Below are positions 34,496 through 49,439 of a stretch of 64,000 nt of DNA, one piece after another. Position 1 is the first letter of the stretch; every line of letters begins with the position of its first letter. The stretch comes from Fennellomyces sp. T-0311 (taxonomy: Eukaryota; Mucoromycota; Mucoromycetes; Mucorales; Lichtheimiaceae). Position numbers and translations under genes: made by a program. The notes under the pieces are model-generated. The model ran no database searches. It was not told where the DNA came from and saw only the letters and a program-made list of their open reading frames with translations. The stretch is taken from NCBI GenBank assembly GCA_025266875.1, contig JALLLT010000029.1:186001-250000 (forward strand), given 5' to 3'.

Positions 34496-37164
34496 ATGAG
34501 TCCTGCCGATCTCCCAATGTCGTCCTTTCTCGACTCTACATTTAAAACGCAAGCTGACTTGAATCCTTCTCTTCTTAATGACCTTCTGGCGAGGAAACGA
34601 AAGAGTCAGACAGAAGTCGACCACGAGGTAATTCCGCCTCTTTGTTTTTTTCTGGCAACGTGATCTAAAGCGACCCACTTTATAGCTGAAGCAAGCAAAA
34701 GACAAGGCTCAACAGACATTAACAGACGTACTATCGAAGGCCAATGGCCAACAAACGCAACTTTCCCAGCTTCATTCCGACTTGGTGAAGACCAAAGACG
34801 AGCTCCAAGCGCTGCATACACAACTGGCTGTAGGCACCGAGCCAAAACCCAGCACGGATCTGCTGGGACAACTCACCAAAGTGGAGCATAAAATCACACG
34901 TCTCAACAAAGCCAAGGCGTGCGTCAAGGCGCTACTGGTTGCTTCTGATCTTCGGTAATGTGAGATAGCACCATCTATGTCGCTCCAGACTCACGTATAG
35001 TTTAAATAGAAAGCAAGCGATGCAGCATGTCGAAAACGAACCTGAAAAATCGATATTACCATACCAACAACTTGTCAAGTTTGCCCAGTTGTTCAAATCA
35101 CACTCGCAAGCCGATAGCGCACTCGCTCAAGAGATCCATCGACATGCGACCACTCTATATAGTGATATGACCACGGTCCTATCAAAGTATGCACCATTGT
35201 CGTAAATCATGATGGAGAACCTAACTATACATGTTCTCTGTAGTAACTTCAAAACCTGTCTTAATGAGCTCGGCTGGCCGACACCTATCAGACCTCCTTA
35301 TGGCCTAGAAGTACGAGCCAAATTAGACAAGTTTGAGAAGCAGGTTCGAAATCTTGCAGCACTTCGATGGTAGGTGGAGGAACAAAAAAAAAGATACACG
35401 TTAATAACCGATGATACCCAAGTCCGGATTTCAAGTCTGCTGATACCCCATTACCGATAGCCATTATGCTAGATGCACTTTCGCTTCGGTTCCGATTCCA
35501 TTTTGAAAGCTCAAAGCCAACGAATCGTCTTGATAAGGTAACTTTTTTTTTTTTAGCAAAGTCTACCTCTCTTTGTCTGAACTTGCATCGGTTTAGCCAG
35601 AATGGTACTTGAGCCATGTAAAGACCACGATATCCTCGCATCTTCCGTTTCTGGTGACGACTGTGCAGCCGGTGCTTAGCGACATTCTTGGTAAAGACTT
35701 TTCTGCCAAGGATTGCTTTATCCGTGAGTTGTTGAAGAATGTATCTCGGAAGCTGAAGCATAGCGTACCGAAACTGCGAGGCAGACCACAATGGCTGAGT
35801 CATACTATTCATGAGACACTCGATTTCGACAAAACGCTACAGGAAGAGTATGCATATGGCAATAGTAGTATGGCTTCCATCCTATTGGATGAACCGGAAA
35901 CATATCAAGCGTGGTTCACCGCGGAAAAGAAATGTGAGTGGCAATATATTGAATGTTTGCACTGTCACTCACATTCTATCAGTTGCTCAAACGCGATACG
36001 ACGAGATTGCGGTGGATAGCCAAGCGTACGAGCCTCTTGAAGATGATGACGGTAGAGGAAGTAACATTGGTGTCAAACCCACCAGAATCGCCATCAAATT
36101 GATCAACCTGCTCAAGAGTATCACTGGTAGGTTTTTCATTTTTCTTTTTTTTTTTTAAAAAAAAAGGTCCGCAATGATATAAACAAATCAAATAGACACG
36201 TACAAATCCGTCCCACGACTCGATCAGAAGCTTGACTTTTTTCTGGAAATCCAACTAGGCCTGCTGAATCAGTTTCTCGGCCGCCTCACATCTGCCTTGG
36301 ACTCCTTTGAAGCAATGAACTTGATTCGAACGGTGCCTGTTCCCGGCAATCTTCCTGAAGCTGTAACTGGTGTCATGACTTCGGCGGATTACGGAGGTCC
36401 GATATCCGCGTTAAAGAGACTATCACGGTGGTGGGCAAGTGCACGGCTCGTATGTCGCGCACTCGACGAATGTGCTGACGACGACGCAAGTATATCAGAA
36501 CCGGACATATTCCCATGGATACTAACACTCTGTTCGTAGTTCTTCCTTGACATGCAATACCAAGTGCGAAACGACATGGGATCAATTGAAACGTTGATCG
36601 CGTCCAAAAAGGAGCAGGACCCCAATCTTGCTTTTGTTCATATCCCCGAGACGCCCGATAAGACATTTCTGTCGTTGTCCAAGGATGCGTTTGAGCAACT
36701 TAATCAAAGGGCAGAAGACGTGATGATTCGAGTGATCATGAAGGAGTGGGCTACGGATGCGCGAATGTATGCCAGGAGTTGGCAGATGGATACAGAAGAT
36801 TCCGACGAGGAAATATCTTCAGAATTGTACCAACCGTTGCAAGGCCTTCGCATGTGTTGCACCTATCTATCCGCAAATATACCCCAGGCAGATTTTGTGA
36901 GTATTTATCGCAGGCTATCTGGTGAAATCGAAGAATGGCATATGCGCAACGTGGTCGCGCCCAATCGACTTGAAGCAGCTGAGCTGCGACGACTTGCTAA
37001 GGATTTGAACCTGGGCTTATGGAAGATTGGCCGGATATGGGTATCAAAACCTGAGAACTACATGCGAAAGTAAGTGTTTTCAGCATCTACTCGTAATAAC
37101 ATATTGACACGAAATTCATAGGCTGCGCGCGGCGACCGCAACTGACGAGGCATGTGATTCATAG
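34496..37164 (+). CDS. RINT1/Tip20 family vesicle-tethering protein (Dsl1 complex)
   Basis: Ten exons (34496-34627, 34686-34954, 35010-35186, 35244-35369, 35423-35537, 35597-35933, 35983-36126, 36196-36485, 36540-37069, 37122-37164) give 720 residues, all phases closing. The N-terminal third is coiled coil (LKQAKDKAQQTLTDVLSK ... VEHKITRLNKAKACVKALL). The RINT1/TIP20 domain follows, with LEVRAKLDKFEKQVRNLAALR, PEWYLSHVKTTISSHLPFL, the helical bundle around LDFFLEIQLGLLNQFLGRL, and the C-terminal DLNLGLWKIGRIWVSKPENYMRKL. Tip20/RINT1 is part of the Dsl1/NRZ tether that captures COPI vesicles at the ER. The intron 36486-36539 uses a GC donor (GAC|GCAAGT). The start may instead be the Met at 34517. 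Confidence 0.93.
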
Positions 37165-37344
37165 AAATCTATATGTACCAGCCAAGAATAGGGAGGAAAA
37201 TCAATAGTAGATTCTATAGTGTAATGGATAAACCAAACATCAATTTTTCTGACAATCTTTGAGGAAAGGGGTGGGAAGGCTTTTATGGCAGATTTAATGT
37301 AAGTTTTTCGGTACTATAATATGCACAGAGTGATGTAAGGGTTA

Positions 37345-39232
<1,888 letters not shown>

Positions 39233-41373
39233 TGCGAACGGAAGTGAATGGACGATCGAGTTTGAAGCTGCTGAAGAAAAAGAATGACTGGAGGAAAAAA
39301 AAAGGTCGAATAACGAATGCGGCGCTTGAAATCTTTTTTTTTTTTTTGGCTGTACTGTACCTGGTATTTTACGGCAACGCTCATTTTACTCGTCACTGTG
39401 ATCTACCATGATCCTATTGGCGACAGTTTACTTAAAATAAACTATCTTAATCCTGTACAATGTTTACGGGATCTGTCGGTGTCGATGTAACGAACTATTG
39501 ATTTATGGAAAAACCTCATGCTGTGATATCTTCAAATGAGGTAGGTTGGTGCAACTATGGGAACCAGCTTCTTGACAACTTGACTAGTCCTTATCTAGGG
39601 CAAATCGTAGCACATACGTGCGAGCATATCGATACTACACATGTGCACCGCCATCACATTTTTTTTCGATCACTGATCATGGATGTACATTCTGGCAAAA
39701 GTCAACGCCGGATTAACCGAAACAATCTGCGTGCGCCTTGATTGGCTGACCATATTGATCTGTTCCATCAAGTAAAACTGACGCTTATAGACACCGCCCA
39801 ATCTAAATAAACAGCTTGTATCATGTTGCTTCGTAACTGTTGTTCTGATGGTTCGAAAGGCGTTCCCAGGCTATCCATGTCAGGGGTAAATCCACCATCA
39901 ATAGCCTGTGGCGTCCATCGATCACATGCACATCATCAGTTTATATTAAGCCAACATAGCTAGCTGCCTCGCACTGCATATAGGGGATAACTTAAACTAC
40001 TATCAAGTATCTCTTCCCAGTATCCAAGTTAATTGGATATAGTAATGGTGCTTGTCATCGTTAATAAGCCATATTTTGACAGATTCGTAGCCTTCAAAGA
40101 CCAAATTTGCCGAGTATAGATGGTGTACCCAGCAAAGGATCTTCCGTAATGATCATTGTGATTACTTCGAAGGTGTTTCCGCGGCATCTTACGTCTACTG
40201 AGTATGCTCTATGTTTGCACGGTAGATGATAGGCAAAATCAATCCCATCTTATGAGTCTAGAGGCTTGCTTCTTGAAGGAAAAACAAGGAAAAATAGCAA
40301 GTCCATCATAGTCATCAAAAACTGTACGTACCTGTGTCCTTTGTATAAGCTCACAAATGTGTCTTTCCTCGTGAATGACTATATTATTCCCGTGTCCAAC
40401 ATTTAAAGAGTGTCTAAAAAGATGAGCAGTTGAGAAAGCTTTTTGATGCGTGCTAACGAGGTATCAAGTGTTCGCCTACTTTGCGAGCGTATCATTGTTC
40501 GCGATTCCGTTTCTTTTCCCTTCAACTAGCATACGTATATTAATAACCAAAAATTGCTATTTCGTCTTTGCTGCACCATTACCTTCTTAGCCTTTTACTC
40601 TTGATACTTGACACACTTTTTTATCGTGCATGTAGAAACTCTGGCAATACATATACCTCTTGCTGTATGGACAAACCGAAAGGCGTTTTCCTACGCACGT
40701 AATGAATAGACTGATTGCTATGGTCACAAGGTAATCGCTATGCTCCATGGAATTTCTTGTTAAAGTACGTATTTAACGATTATTCTATGAACTCCTTTCC
40801 TATAGTATATTCTGTTTTCTTACGCTTTTTTCACTTTTGACTTCACCATTCTCTATGTCTTTCAAATCTGCTTTATTCAATCCACTTTTTGCTCACCTCC
40901 TTTCAAAGTTTGCTTATTTTTGGCCATATCTCGGCTCCAAATTTTGCTAGCAACACAACCAATATGTCCCATGTTGCTCCTCGCTCTCACCAGTCGCCAC
41001 AAAACACAAGGCGAGCCGCTATCTAAGAAAATACTTTTGTATCTTGGAAAAAGGTGGAAGTCACACTTCAAAAAAAAAAACTTTTTCCTGTGTCGTTTAT
41101 TTTTCTAGCTGTTAACACCACTAGATTTGCCGTTAGATCCTCTGCGAAAGACGCTAGCAGACTAAGGTGATCTGATCGCTGGATCAGTTTCTATCCAAGA
41201 AAAATGGCTGCTAGGATGATTTTCTAGACAAAGTAGAGTTTTACTTGATGGTGTTTAGTACGAACACACACTGTTCTATGATATGCACAGATATTTCGAA
41301 ACAACTGAAACTTTCTATGACGTTTCTACATAGTGATGTTTGGTATTTATTATTAATAATATGTATATACAAC
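39233..41373. other. Intergenic region without a gene
   Basis: Promoter of the forkhead gene at the left and 3' UTR of the flavocytochrome gene at the right. Between them no frame over 80 codons or linked exons are visible; sequence is AT-rich. Confidence 0.5.
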
Positions 41374-43152
41374 TTAAAGCTTGGACAAGTTTCCACGAGG
41401 GTGCATTTTCTCGTAGGCGTGCTTGGCCAAATAATCAGTAGGGTTAGCGACAAAGTGGTCTTTCAGGTTTCGGATGTCAACCATGTCAGGAGTAATATCA
41501 GCAATTGTGCGTGCACCCATCAGACGCATGCACATCTCCAATTCGTTCTGGAACAATTCCAAGAGGCGCTCAACGCCTGCGTCACCGTAGCTGGACATGG
41601 CAAACTAATGATATTTTGTTATTAATCCGTGCTCTGATGCTTATCATGGTAAAGAACTTACCAAGAACGGACGACCAATACCAACGCCTTTCGCACCCAG
41701 TGCGATAGCCTTGAAAATATCACTGCCACGTCGGATACCACCATCAATATATACTTCAAAGTCCTTGTCAAGGTTTTCCCGCTTCAAAGCATCCATAACT
41801 TCAGGCAAGATTTCGATCGCGGATGGTGCAAAATCGAGCTGACGACCACCGTGGTTAGACAGGACAACTCCCTGACAACCGTGCTTAGCTGCTAGCAGTG
41901 CGTCTTCGGCACACTAGAAATAAACTGGTCAGTTACCGCCCACTACAAGACGTCCGTCGTGCATTAAAGTACCTGGACACCCTTGATAATGATAGGCATC
42001 TTGGAGATGCTCTTGAACCAAGCAATATCCTTCCAGTTCAACGAAGGGTCGATGAAGCTGCTGATAGCTCTGGCGGCGCCTTGGTCACGCTGGACGGTGC
42101 TGTCGTCCATCTCATCGGGAGCCTCGTTGGAATACTTTTGACGCATGTCCTTTTCGCGACGACCTAAGAATTTCCCATTCGGAAAATTTAGTCAGAAATA
42201 AAAATCTCCGACAAAGTTTAAACTTACCGAGTTGTGGAGCATCGGCTGTAATGAACAGACCCTTAATGCCTCGCTGCTCTGCATGCTCGACGAACTTTTG
42301 CGTCACCTTGCGATCCGAGTTCACATACAGCTGCAGCCACTGGGTCTGACCATCGATGCGAGTGTCAACGATTTCATCAAAGGAGCACGAAGCGAGAGTG
42401 GGGATCATCTGGATAACGTCGCGCTTGGCAGCGGCTCTCGTCAGGACCTTTTCACCGTCAGGATGGCCGAGCTTGCCTAATGCGGTGGCGGTGATATACA
42501 ATGGAATGGAGCACTTGCTGCCCAGCATCTGAGTGCTCATATCGATCTTGGCAACATCCACCATGACGCGTGGTCGTAACCAGATACGATGGAAAGCATT
42601 GTGGTTCTCACGCATCGTGACCTCGTCATCCGAGCCAGACGAGTAGTATGCCCACGCATCGGGCGCAAGTACATTCTTTGCCACCGCTAAAATAAACCCG
42701 TCAATCTCTCGAAGAAAACCCCCCAGCCCTTGTCCTCCTCACGAAACTTACACTCAAAGTCAAACGAGTTGTACATTTCCTCCAGACGAGGCTTGTTTTC
42801 GCGGGCAATACGGAGCTTCTTCTCTTGTTCCGTTTCTACCTTTTCCACAGCGGCTAACTCGGCTGCGTTGACTTCGCCCAGGCACACCTCCGGGGGGAGG
42901 AAACGGTCAATGATGTCCGGAGGATGGATAGGGTCGAACGCAGACGTGGCATCCTGACCAGCATACTTGAGGATGATTTTCTGGCCGCCAGGGTGCTCGG
43001 GAAGGAATTTTGTCAGATCATACACTTTGCCGTGCAAGATGACCCATACATCATCTGCTTCTGGATAAGTTTCTCCTCGATACCCGAAAAACGCAGTCGA
43101 ACAAACCTTTGGTCTTGTGCTTTGCAACTTCTGCGGGAGAGATGACTGTCAT
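41374..43152 (-). CDS. Flavocytochrome b2-type L-2-hydroxyacid dehydrogenase with C-terminal SKL
   Basis: Six exons (43107-43152, 42752-43060, 42228-42686, 41973-42163, 41662-41913, 41374-41604) close to 495 residues. The N-terminus MTVISPAEVAKHKTKE enters directly a cytochrome b5 fold with heme ligands in FLPEHPGG (H38) and FDPIHPPD (H61). The FMN alpha-hydroxyacid dehydrogenase barrel follows, with TATALGKLGHPDGE, LQLYVNSDR, FITADAP, PIIIKGVQ (catalytic Lys), LSNHGGRQLD (catalytic His and Arg) and VYIDGGIRRGSDIFKA. It oxidises L-lactate or a related hydroxyacid; yeast Cyb2 passes electrons to cytochrome c in the intermembrane space. No mitochondrial presequence is visible here and the protein ends GNLSKL, a canonical PTS1, suggesting peroxisomal location. 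Confidence 0.93.
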
Positions 43153-44291
43153 GTCCTAAGAGTTGGGAGTTTTCGTAAAAGATGAATAAAATGCAGGTAC
43201 GAAGGTGGAAGAAAGGAGAGATAAAAGGAAAAGTCTTATATAATCCATCATGTTCCCCACACCAAATGTAGTTGAGGCGGAGATTCAGCCATGGCTCCTT
43301 TGGTTTCAGTGAACTCTAAATTAATCTTCACACACTCGCTCCGTACCAGCGGAAAAGGGTGCTTCCGAGGATGATTACTACTGATCTGGGGTCATTTCAT
43401 CGGTCGGTCGGTGCGGCGTGCAGTGGCGCCACAGATCCATTACTACTACTTCGGATTCTCACCCTTTTCTGCGGACTGTAACGTCGAGAAAAGCCAGACA
43501 GCTGGGTTCCTACTGACAAAGCTGATCTACAATTGCATATGATTGCGGCCAGGCTCGCTCATTTGGTCGGTACAATACGTATCTCTGGTTGCCCTGGCAG
43601 CAAGCGTTTCCAGGTTCACCAATTCTGGAGTAATTTTCTGCGAGGAGCCATATGGAAATTGTTTTGACAGGTGATTTCCCCGGCGCGAAAAAATGTGAGC
43701 CTTATATAAGCCGCATGGGAATTCACATTCACGCAAACGTATGCGCAGGGGCAAATGCCACTAAAAACAACACCTCATCAATTACGAAACATCTTTTGAT
43801 TATATATCCAGCAACAGACAACATACAATAATTGTCAACGTATGACGCGTAATAACCGGGGACTTTCTCGGACAGCAGCACATGCTTTTTTAGGAAAAGT
43901 AGGAAACGAGAAAGGATACAGACTCTGCGGAACAAAGAAAGTGGCAACGCAGTAGAAGATAAAAGGAGAGAATCAAAATTAGCCATTGCCGGCGGACGGC
44001 GGAAACAACATGACCAGATGAAGTACAGAAGTTTGGGAGGGTAAGAGTAAAATGAGGAAGATTACTAGGAGTAGACGGAATACTACGATAATGGCGAATA
44101 ACAAACGGTTATCCAAGTATGCAAATAATAGAACGAGCGCTTAAGGGGGGAGGGAGATGGAGAGAAAGAGAGAGGCAAGAGAAACGAACGGGTGGAGAAA
44201 GGAAAGGGTTGGGTGGAAGAGAGGAGAAGAGCAGCAATCAGCAACAGGTATATAGTATATATATGTATAGATAAAGAAGAGCCGAGGACTA
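43153..44291. other. Intergenic region
   Basis: Promoter of the flavocytochrome gene and 3' flank of the phosphatase gene. The purine-rich segment at ~44145-44235 (GAGAG-type) is probably 3' UTR. No additional gene is supported. Confidence 0.5.
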
Positions 44292-45732
44292 TCAGGTGGG
44301 TAATCCGGGGTCGATGGTGCTGTCGAGTATAAGCGTCACGTCTTCCACAGCCGTCAGGTCCTCCAAAAACGCAACCAAGTCCGTCAGTTCGGTATCGTGC
44401 GGATCGCTGAACCAGGTCGAAACCGGGACCGCATTGGCAGTGTGGAAGATATAGCTTGCTGGCGAGTTGTCGAGGATGAGCGTCTGCGAGAGGTTGCGGC
44501 CCAGCTGCGAAAGGTCCTTGACATAGGTGCCCTTGTGATTGAAGCAGGATTCGCGGAAGAGCCGGTGCTTTACAACCTTGTGTATGTCCAGCATGTCCAA
44601 AACCGGATCGGCATACTGGGGAAGCGATCGTCAGCAGGTGACAACGGGAAAGAGGGGGGAGAAAGCTAATCATGGGGTTTGCGTTTCTTACCTTGGATAA
44701 GCTTGCAGTGAAGACGACAATCTCGTATATCTCGCCCATCTTCCGCATGAATTCGTCCACGCCGGGTCGCTTCAGCACGTACACGTTGTGATACTGGTTG
44801 TCGATCTCAACAGGGACGATAAAGTCGGGATTCGGGATGATCTAACAAAGCAGTGATGAGTACAGCAACCCCTTCTTTTGACGACGAATGCTTACTTTGA
44901 ACGAGCTGTGGACCAAGGTCTCATCCAGATCCAAAACCAAACATTTGCGCCCCGTGTGCTCACCAGCCAGGGGTGGCAGCAACCACATGATCTGGCCCTT
45001 TGTCATGTAAAAAAAAAAAATATCAGTTATCGTGACACCCGCGTGCGCACACAGACAATGGCTTACCTCGGGCGACTGCGGCGGTATTGAGCGTGGCGTG
45101 TCGGATGTAATGTTGGTGCCTGCGCTGTCCTGGTGCTCGGTGCTGGCTCGGGAAGGATCGAAGTGCGCAAGGTCGGTTGGGCTGGTGAAGATCTTGGGTA
45201 ATGTGGATGATTTGGCCATGGCGGTAGTGGGCCCCTTCTCGCCCGATGTACTTGCCGTTGTGGTGCTCGCCCGGCTGTGTCGGTTGTTGTTGTTGCTGTT
45301 CTTTTTTCGGTGTCGTGAAAATACAGCCGATTTGTCGCTGTTATCGAGGAACGAGCCTGCGCCAAATGTGCAGCACAGCAACAATGACAAAAACCCGTTG
45401 CCCTTCAGGCCCTTCATCGATCCTGTTCTGGATGCAGGCCGGCTGTTGCCATTCGGCGTCGCTCCACTGCCTGGAAGAGGCGACTTCACATAGTGTGGAT
45501 CGACGTGCTTAGCTAAAGACCAAAAAAAAAAAATATCACCGTTTTAACCAAACGAGCCTAATCATCTCAAAGAATCCCGGCTTGCATTACCTTTATTTTT
45601 GGAGGTTGCGGTCTTTGCGGAATCTTGCGGGGCCACTTGCGTGAGATGGGTGGATCCTGTGGTAGTAGATTGAGCCGACGTCTTTGACAGTGGGTCGTCT
45701 GATTGCGCCGGAACCGTCTGCGTTTGTGACAT
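44292..45732 (-). CDS. Psr1/CTD-small-phosphatase-like HAD phosphatase
   Basis: Five exons (45591-45732, 45067-45512, 44896-44997, 44692-44841, 44292-44615) close to 387 residues. The first ~195 residues are low-complexity (Ser/Thr/Asn-rich). The catalytic NIF domain follows: [16 protein letters not shown] (the DxDxT nucleophile motif at 219-223), [54 protein letters not shown] and ILDNSPASY, ending in [21 protein letters not shown]. This order and C-terminus fit Psr1/Psr2 and SCP-type Ser/Thr phosphatases; Psr1 acts at the plasma membrane in sodium stress. The yeast N-terminal palmitoylation cysteines are absent, but an internal LLLCCTFG is present. Confidence 0.92.
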
Positions 45733-48700
45733 GAGCGCAACGAGAATCGGAGGAGAGAGAAGTAAGGGTGACGATGGATGTGCAGAAAATTATAATAAAA
45801 AAAAGGAAGAAAACAATGAGCCTTGTTAGAATCTCTTGCTTCGCTTCGTTCGACCGTTTCTTGGTTCTTGGTCAGAGCTCCCTCCAAGAAACTGAATGCA
45901 GGAGATCGTCTGAAGTGAAAATCTTATGTCGGAAATGCCCAAGGTAAAAGAAAGTGGAAAATGCGAATCGAGCTTGAATGCTGTCGATAATGGTGTCGAG
46001 CTCCAATGAAGAAGGCAGGCACCTCCAAATTGAACGAAAACCGACCAATCGATCACGTGTAACTACCAATTTTGGCATACTGCCACCCAAGCGGCTTCTT
46101 GGTACCCTTTGGTCGGATGCGCTGCCATATGCCTTTTTCACAGTCCATCGGATCAGGCGTGTTGCTAGCTAATTTTCCCGTTTATTAGTTGCCAGAGTAT
46201 CCCCATGACGACGAAAAAGAGGTGAGGAATGCACCCGTTGATATGCTCCTCTATCTCTAGGTTTGAATTTGAAGGAAGAAGGGGGGAAGCTGTCTTCGAC
46301 ATTTCTTTTTTTCGCGCGTGAACAGAGATGTAAGGGACCTTTTTTTTCCTCTCTCTTTTCCTCTCGGTGAATCAGCGGCTTTTTTTGTGTTGCCAACTGA
46401 TCTGCCAAAATCAAGTGCGCTGACGTTGCCCCGAAAAGTTACGGCCTGATTATCCTTCTAGGTACCACTTTTATGGCAGCAGCCTTATTATACTTTGCTG
46501 GCTTTTGAATTTCAGGGACTCAATATCGAGACGGGCGTAAAACAGCCCGTAATATAATATACAGTTCTGAGAAGGGGTGCACAAAATAATACTGGCGCTG
46601 TTCGCCCTTGGATGACGATAGCCCGACTGGCACAACAATTAACGATTGTGCTACCTAATCCCCCCTCTTTAGCTTGAACATTTAATGACTACCTCTGCCG
46701 AAAGTTTAAGATATATTATCTCAAAGCCCCTCATGATATTACCCGCTACGGGGCTATTTATTCTATTTGAAAATCTCTGCCCATTATTTTTTTTTTGCTT
46801 GCGTAATCAAATTACTGTCTATCGTCACTTTATGGTGTAGCTGAACGCAAAAAGGGAGAAAGCCTTGCTCCGAGATCATAATCGGAGCACTTGAATCTCG
46901 GATCAACAAAACTCGTTCACCATACAGGAGTGAAAAAGGAAACGAAAAAGGTGGGAGGACGCATTCTTCAGACGAATGTGAATTACGTAAGCTTCAGAAT
47001 GAGATATGTTTCTGGAGATACGTATCTATTGCGTACTCCTGGCTCGGTGACTATAAAGTCACTCACTTGATGTAGCATCTGTATTACTAGGTTCTTGGTA
47101 TTATGTAAAAAATACTTGTTCCTGATGTCACCGTTTTCTATAGCATTTTCGACCATACAACCTTCGCTGCTCATCTGCAACTGTTAAAAAGGAACTACAG
47201 TCAATTAAGACGCTCTGGTTGCGTAATTCGTTACAGAATCGCTAATCAAGGATTGTAATACCACCGTATGAGATGAGTCGCCGAATATAAGCTCTGATGG
47301 GGTTCTCATTCTAGCAAAACTTTATTTCGCGAGGGAAGCGTCTACAGCTAGTGTTAACAGTACCACACAACAATATTTCAACTTGATATCGGTTCACTAC
47401 ACGGAACTTAAACTATCCCACCACTCCAAAATGAGCTAGTTATACAGGTTCTGATTCTTTATACATGGTGTGTGATCTACATTTGCCAGGATTATTCTTT
47501 GCTAGTTGTAAAAGAATTCACTCGGGCTTGCTAGGTATTGAGAGAACTACAATTGGAAATGAGGTGATACTTAATATTAAAGAATGGTTGTATGCTCTTA
47601 ACTATTTACAGAATGTTTTCCTTCGTAAACTCGACAAACACACGCGTCAGTACTAACTATTCTGAAATGTTTTATTGTCATATTATGAAGTTTATGCATG
47701 GTAAAGAATCCATGACCCGAGGGAAAGGCTGCCAGGAATTGGTCGTCCGTGTACGATGCCCTAAAGAATGCTAGTATTACGGAAATAAGTGACGATGTAG
47801 TAACATGTATGCCAATAAACGTTACCTAAAGCTTTTATTTTGATAATGGACGTCGCCCCTGTCCACATAGCAGCTTACTTTCACCAAGTGAGCAGGGGAA
47901 ACTCAAAATGTAGGATAGGCAGTCTCCATTTTGTATTCGTCGTATGCTGCTCAGAATTATGTGATTGACCACAAAGTATGTATTCACGCTGCTGTCCCTA
48001 ATCATAATCTTGGCTGATCGCCTCGTAATCCATTCGCTGAAGAGGATATATGATCATGGTACCAGATTGATTTAATGAAGCACCCAGTGTTGCCATGGTT
48101 ACATCAAGCTCCACATGTAACGAACGCGGTGTAGGTTAAGAGCGAGACTCACTGGGAGCCAAAAATTTCTCGATCAAGGAGCATTTCAGCATGTTTGTAC
48201 CCCTTGCTTCCGCGTTCCCCAAAGGAGCAGAAACTTATAACTCAATAATGGGAAATTACATACATCTGAACGACTGAGGGTTACGCAGCCATCAGTAGTA
48301 AATCCAAGCGACGATGTAGCTGCTAGTACAAGCGCGTCCGTTCCGATCCAATTGTGACCCATCTCCAAGGTTACTAAACCTGCTTCTATTCACGTAGAAA
48401 ACGATTCTTTTGTTGACGCTCGGTACCAGCCTCAAAACCAGCAACATTTATTTGCGCCACCACCACAGTAGCATTAGCAACGCCAGCAGCGTCGTGTCCA
48501 TTTCATTCCAGGAATGGTACATACTCCAACGGCAACAACAGCAGTTACACCCTACATTCTATCCATCATATCATCTACCACGAACTCGGTCACCAGATGA
48601 TATTCTAGGAGGCCTCCAACCGTAAATCATACCAAGACGCAAAAGGGATCGTTCATAAGCCAAAGGACTTTCATGCTACATATTTGTTTGTTACATAGGC

Positions 48701-49399
48701 GGGTGATATTTTACGCTATATCCCCGGGCGGCCGTTACACTATACTATGTATACTCTATACCTTTTATTAGCGTTATATATCAGGTTTACTACATGCAAT
48801 TCGTCGATTGCTTCATAATCTGAGTAATTTTCTTTTATGCTAGATATACTCAACTAAATATGCGCAACGTCGCTCAATATATAAAGGCTAACGTAATTAT
48901 ATTTTTGAAAGGCCCATATAGTAAGCGGCTTTCGGCGCTCACTATATGGAACTTCTAAAATGAAAAAGTTAATTCGAGCCGGCCAGACATGGTTATAGTG
49001 CCGTTGGATTGTAGAATGCACAAAAAAATTTATTCTCAAGTCCCATTCGTCGAGCTTCTGCCTGGAAGCCTCTATTCAGTGTACTTTTTCCATTAACTTA
49101 TTCTATCAGAAATCATATTTGGCAATGAGAGGACATTAAAAGTGGATAAACTGTTCCGTACGACAGACTGGGACGGTCATTGTTTGCGCATGCAGACATG
49201 GAGGGAGTTGCTCATCACCGATGGGACTGTGCGGCAAAGGGTGATTCCTTCCGCACCACCTTCGCGACAGGTTTTGGGGGGGAAGTTATTGTCAGTTCCT
49301 CTGTATTAGGCGAGTGTATGCTGGGGATAGAAGACCTTACAACCGTCCGTGCCCTTTCCTCGCTTCTGTAGATCGGATCGAGATTTTATTGGAATACAT
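45733..49399. other. Gene-poor 3.7-kb region with a strong hairpin
   Basis: No gene is supported. A short stretch at ~48390-48625 looks like a coding relic: one frame reads QPQNQQHLFAPPPQ and then two stops before RRVHFIPGMVHTP. A 14-bp inverted repeat with an 8-nt loop lies at 48914-48949. Frames at 46983-47180 and 47465-47656 are unrecognisable. Confidence 0.45.
48914..48949 (-). repeat. Near-perfect 14-bp stem hairpin
   Basis: Plus-strand arms CCATATAGTAAGCG and CGCTCACTATATGG flank the loop GCTTTCGG. Plus-strand RNA would have one A-C mismatch; minus-strand RNA would pair throughout with one G-U. It stands alone in AT-rich sequence. Could be a small element's tip, a terminator-like hairpin, or chance. 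Confidence 0.5.
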
Positions 49400-49439
49400 A
49401 GTGCATAGGATTATACAATAGTGTTTTTTGCATTTACAA

